This document shows positions 63,301 through 64,000 of a stretch of 64,000 bases of DNA, one piece after another. This DNA comes from Prorocentrum cordatum. Lineage: Eukaryota > Sar > Dinophyceae > Prorocentrales > Prorocentraceae. The position numbers were made by a program, and so were the translations under genes. The notes beneath the pieces were generated by a model, which made no database searches, had not been told where the DNA came from, and saw nothing but the letters and a program-made list of their open reading frames with translations. Within the stretch, counting starts at the first letter, position 1. Every line of letters begins with the position of its first letter. The DNA lies in NCBI GenBank assembly GCA_963575745.1, contig CAUYUJ010007502.1:55001-119000 (forward strand), in the 5' to 3' direction.

Positions 63301-64000
63301 CTACTGCGGCGGCCACGTTAAAAAGGAAGAGCGCGCCCGGGCTGGTTCGCGGACGTTCTCGGGCCGTCCTTGGGGCCGCCCGCCTGGCCGTGACTGTTGC
63401 CCGCATTCGACGGGCGCGGGGCCCGTCGACCGCGGTGCATTCCGGCGCCGGCACTGAGGGGGGCGCTTTGTGGAGCGACGACATGGGTAAGTTCCAAGCG
63501 CGCAGCCGCAACAATATACCAGGCGTCCAGCAGACGCGGGCGCGTCCAGGGGCGCCTTTCGTGAACCCGCCCGGCGTCAACCTGGCCCCGAGACTAGGTT
63601 CGACGACGCAGCCTCTGGCGCGGCCCTCGCCGTACAGCAAGGTAGCAAGCCTCGGCGGCGCGACCGACATGTGCCCTGCGAGAGGTTGCGCTACTGCCAC
63701 TGGCAGACACCGTTGCGCAGAAGCAGACCTCGTCGTCGTTCCAGACTTGGCGTTTCTCCACGACGTGGACGCGCTGGCAGCAAGTGTGGATCTGGCCGTC
63801 TCTTTCTTTTACATCGCCTCGCTTGGCCTGGACGTCGTTACGCAGACGCTCCTGGTCGCAGCCCAGGGCCACCCAGACAGAATTCCACTCGACCATCGCA
63901 CGCGCCACGCCCCAGCAAACGAGCGCCAGGAGGTTATTCATCTCGGGCCAGGCCTCGTCACGGTGCATCCAGATGTGCGGGCGGCGGTGCGGCGCGTGGC
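60381..64000 (+). CDS. hAT-like RNase H-fold transposase or derivative, 3' end outside window
   Basis: One frame is open from after a stop at 60309 to the window end. The first ATG is at 60381, about 57 bp after the relict leader, giving at least 1,206 codons. Residues 1-140 are basic and low-complexity. A BED-like zinc-binding segment follows: Cys191-x2-Cys194 (GCRICAEF) with His232-x5-His238 (RHSTSDSH). An RNase H-like core has Asp364 in SLAIDESKY, Asp472 in SFSADGASKE and Asp498 in VIRDPAHAIR. A C-terminal YISIEDGECTVERDLARY (about 888-905) resembles the hAT dimerisation region. This order fits hAT transposases, which cut and paste DNA in the nucleus. It has no intron. The motif CAGCCNYTGGCGNG recurs nine times. 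No terminal inverted repeats were seen, so domestication or retroposition of a host gene is possible. Minus-strand frames inside it are shadows. Confidence 0.65.
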   Translation, partial: MVLLAPPLRFGPQPLAGKRVKPVRAEGGQKPTAARATRRKAEAQKTSHSIMPSYRRHTFQSVGRSSLRKLSPLRKSSQPLARRPRSCAAVKAAKRSQTPALISPPLARKVPKSGKGSQTLSRKRPISDDMLQVFDGPLSEAQHLERHAACKGFCIRCDLQKRPKVYEACTLYEGRSWLSRGVNRGIWGLGCRICAEFAASGNKCDGARFSKFAKFQIRPKTGFHARMLLERHSTSDSHRVACGIKKRKGSDMFAQPTVPQPLACPTVWPTEKPCELLATESDTGLIKGNAPSPSEWKDAWAVLSEGVSHRKDARICDKKGHAPGSVANRRRKRHRRQLQVMAEVLRKNIRKVLHQATSISLAIDESKYRKIVRFRADLPAVQHSGQGFHLGNVGASGYCLSGVLGLLDCSKKHASDFEEDHAVTAVKQLDAFLTKCCTPLGRIKGRRGAQPLACDEELKAHVLRTVTSFSADGASKERRSVFLAARELFPNLLIVIRDPAHAIRIAVKSMHCDDVFGEVWRELFNDRHALVPDLMHSNKLHNLLVAIQEDNVHAVAVPGLPGGPQPLAGIVRNLAFAKQRFDSTADPALKIALLLVPVATLLAHIASDRRHDREQRHRAGALLRKFDTKFCMAVGVAADWGIICNWFLRLFDVASHDIAKSRSEIDCMVETLDAVFMEGRVFQSALQVPPVAAAASGATAPASEEPLPRLRVRAEGHEAGFITETVMRDLRRRYVFYADGDPVMPWGEPAAAHKEELLHRLQNVASLTKERLLADFPRTDVRSALAMFDRRLVQKGFGPVPDVEVRRFLLRGVRQLAGLLGCDEQAAVLQYNGVLPYMMQQMGPSQPLAGATNQQAWARILDDVFWEAACPNRLRGASRMLCRLVRFYISIEDGECTVERDLARYRDQRVEHRTDDIAFHDDCLILKLNGPKTASEFDEGAARPGLGLTSFSRECASLWRELLGQRRGHYNPQATAAATLKRKSAPGLVRGRSRAVLGAARLAVTVARIRRARGPSTAVHSGAGTEGGALWSDDMGKFQARSRNNIPGVQQTRARPGAPFVNPPGVNLAPRLGSTTQPLARPSPYSKVASLGGATDMCPARGCATATGRHRCAEADLVVVPDLAFLHDVDALAASVDLAVSFFYIASLGLDVVTQTLLVAAQGHPDRIPLDHRTRHAPANERQEVIHLGPGLVTVHPDVRAAVRRV

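Overview
The window reads as nuclear DNA of a dinoflagellate, probably a Prorocentrum- or Symbiodiniaceae-like species. Three things support this: a degenerate copy of the dinoflagellate trans-spliced leader just upstream of the only long intact reading frame; tyrosine-recombinase (Ngaro/DIRS-type) and non-LTR retroelements whose genes are GC-rich and frame-broken; and an extreme load of microsatellites, minisatellites and palindromic MITE-like elements. The species is an inference. Nothing looks prokaryotic, and I saw no rRNA or tRNA gene.

Layout. 1-5.95 kb is repeat desert: a hairpin at 1.2 kb, GA-rich satellites, two MITE-like elements, ATGC-type satellites. 5,954-12,887 is a nearly complete Ngaro-type retrotransposon in the order A1, gag, RT/RNase H, tyrosine recombinase, B1, A2, B2, that is, split direct repeats. 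13.6-14.6 kb is the 3' end of a LINE pol embedded in (TCC)n. 15-44 kb is almost entirely repeats: tri- and hexanucleotide satellites, one interspersed family with an internal 83-bp tandem repeat seen at six places in both orientations, several hairpin MITE families, a 1.48-kb tandem duplication carrying a 193-bp palindromic element, a 133-bp hairpin-bearing satellite, and 152-bp satellites. A short minus-strand exon with an acidic C-terminus may lie at 44.2-44.4 kb. 45.4-46.0 kb is a 53-bp minisatellite. 46.2-51.2 kb holds a decayed minus-strand LINE (endonuclease, RT, RNase H, Cys-rich tail). 51.2-60.2 kb is again repeats. At 60,381 an uninterrupted frame of more than 1,206 codons begins and runs off the window; it looks like a hAT-type RNase H-fold transposase or a domesticated derivative.

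The most interesting points are: (1) the intact gene at the right end, which has a relict spliced leader in its 5' UTR and so looks like a recycled cDNA; (2) a 14-bp motif, CAGCCNYTGGCGNG, that recurs nine times inside that gene in all three reading frames without breaking it; (3) the clean A1-B1-A2-B2 architecture of the Ngaro-type element, with a TATA box and an inverted hexamer in each A repeat; (4) at least eight separate families of palindromic, probably non-autonomous, elements. Apart from the retroelement genes, the transposase-like gene and one possible exon, I found no gene I can defend. The many long frames inside the satellites are translation of repeats.
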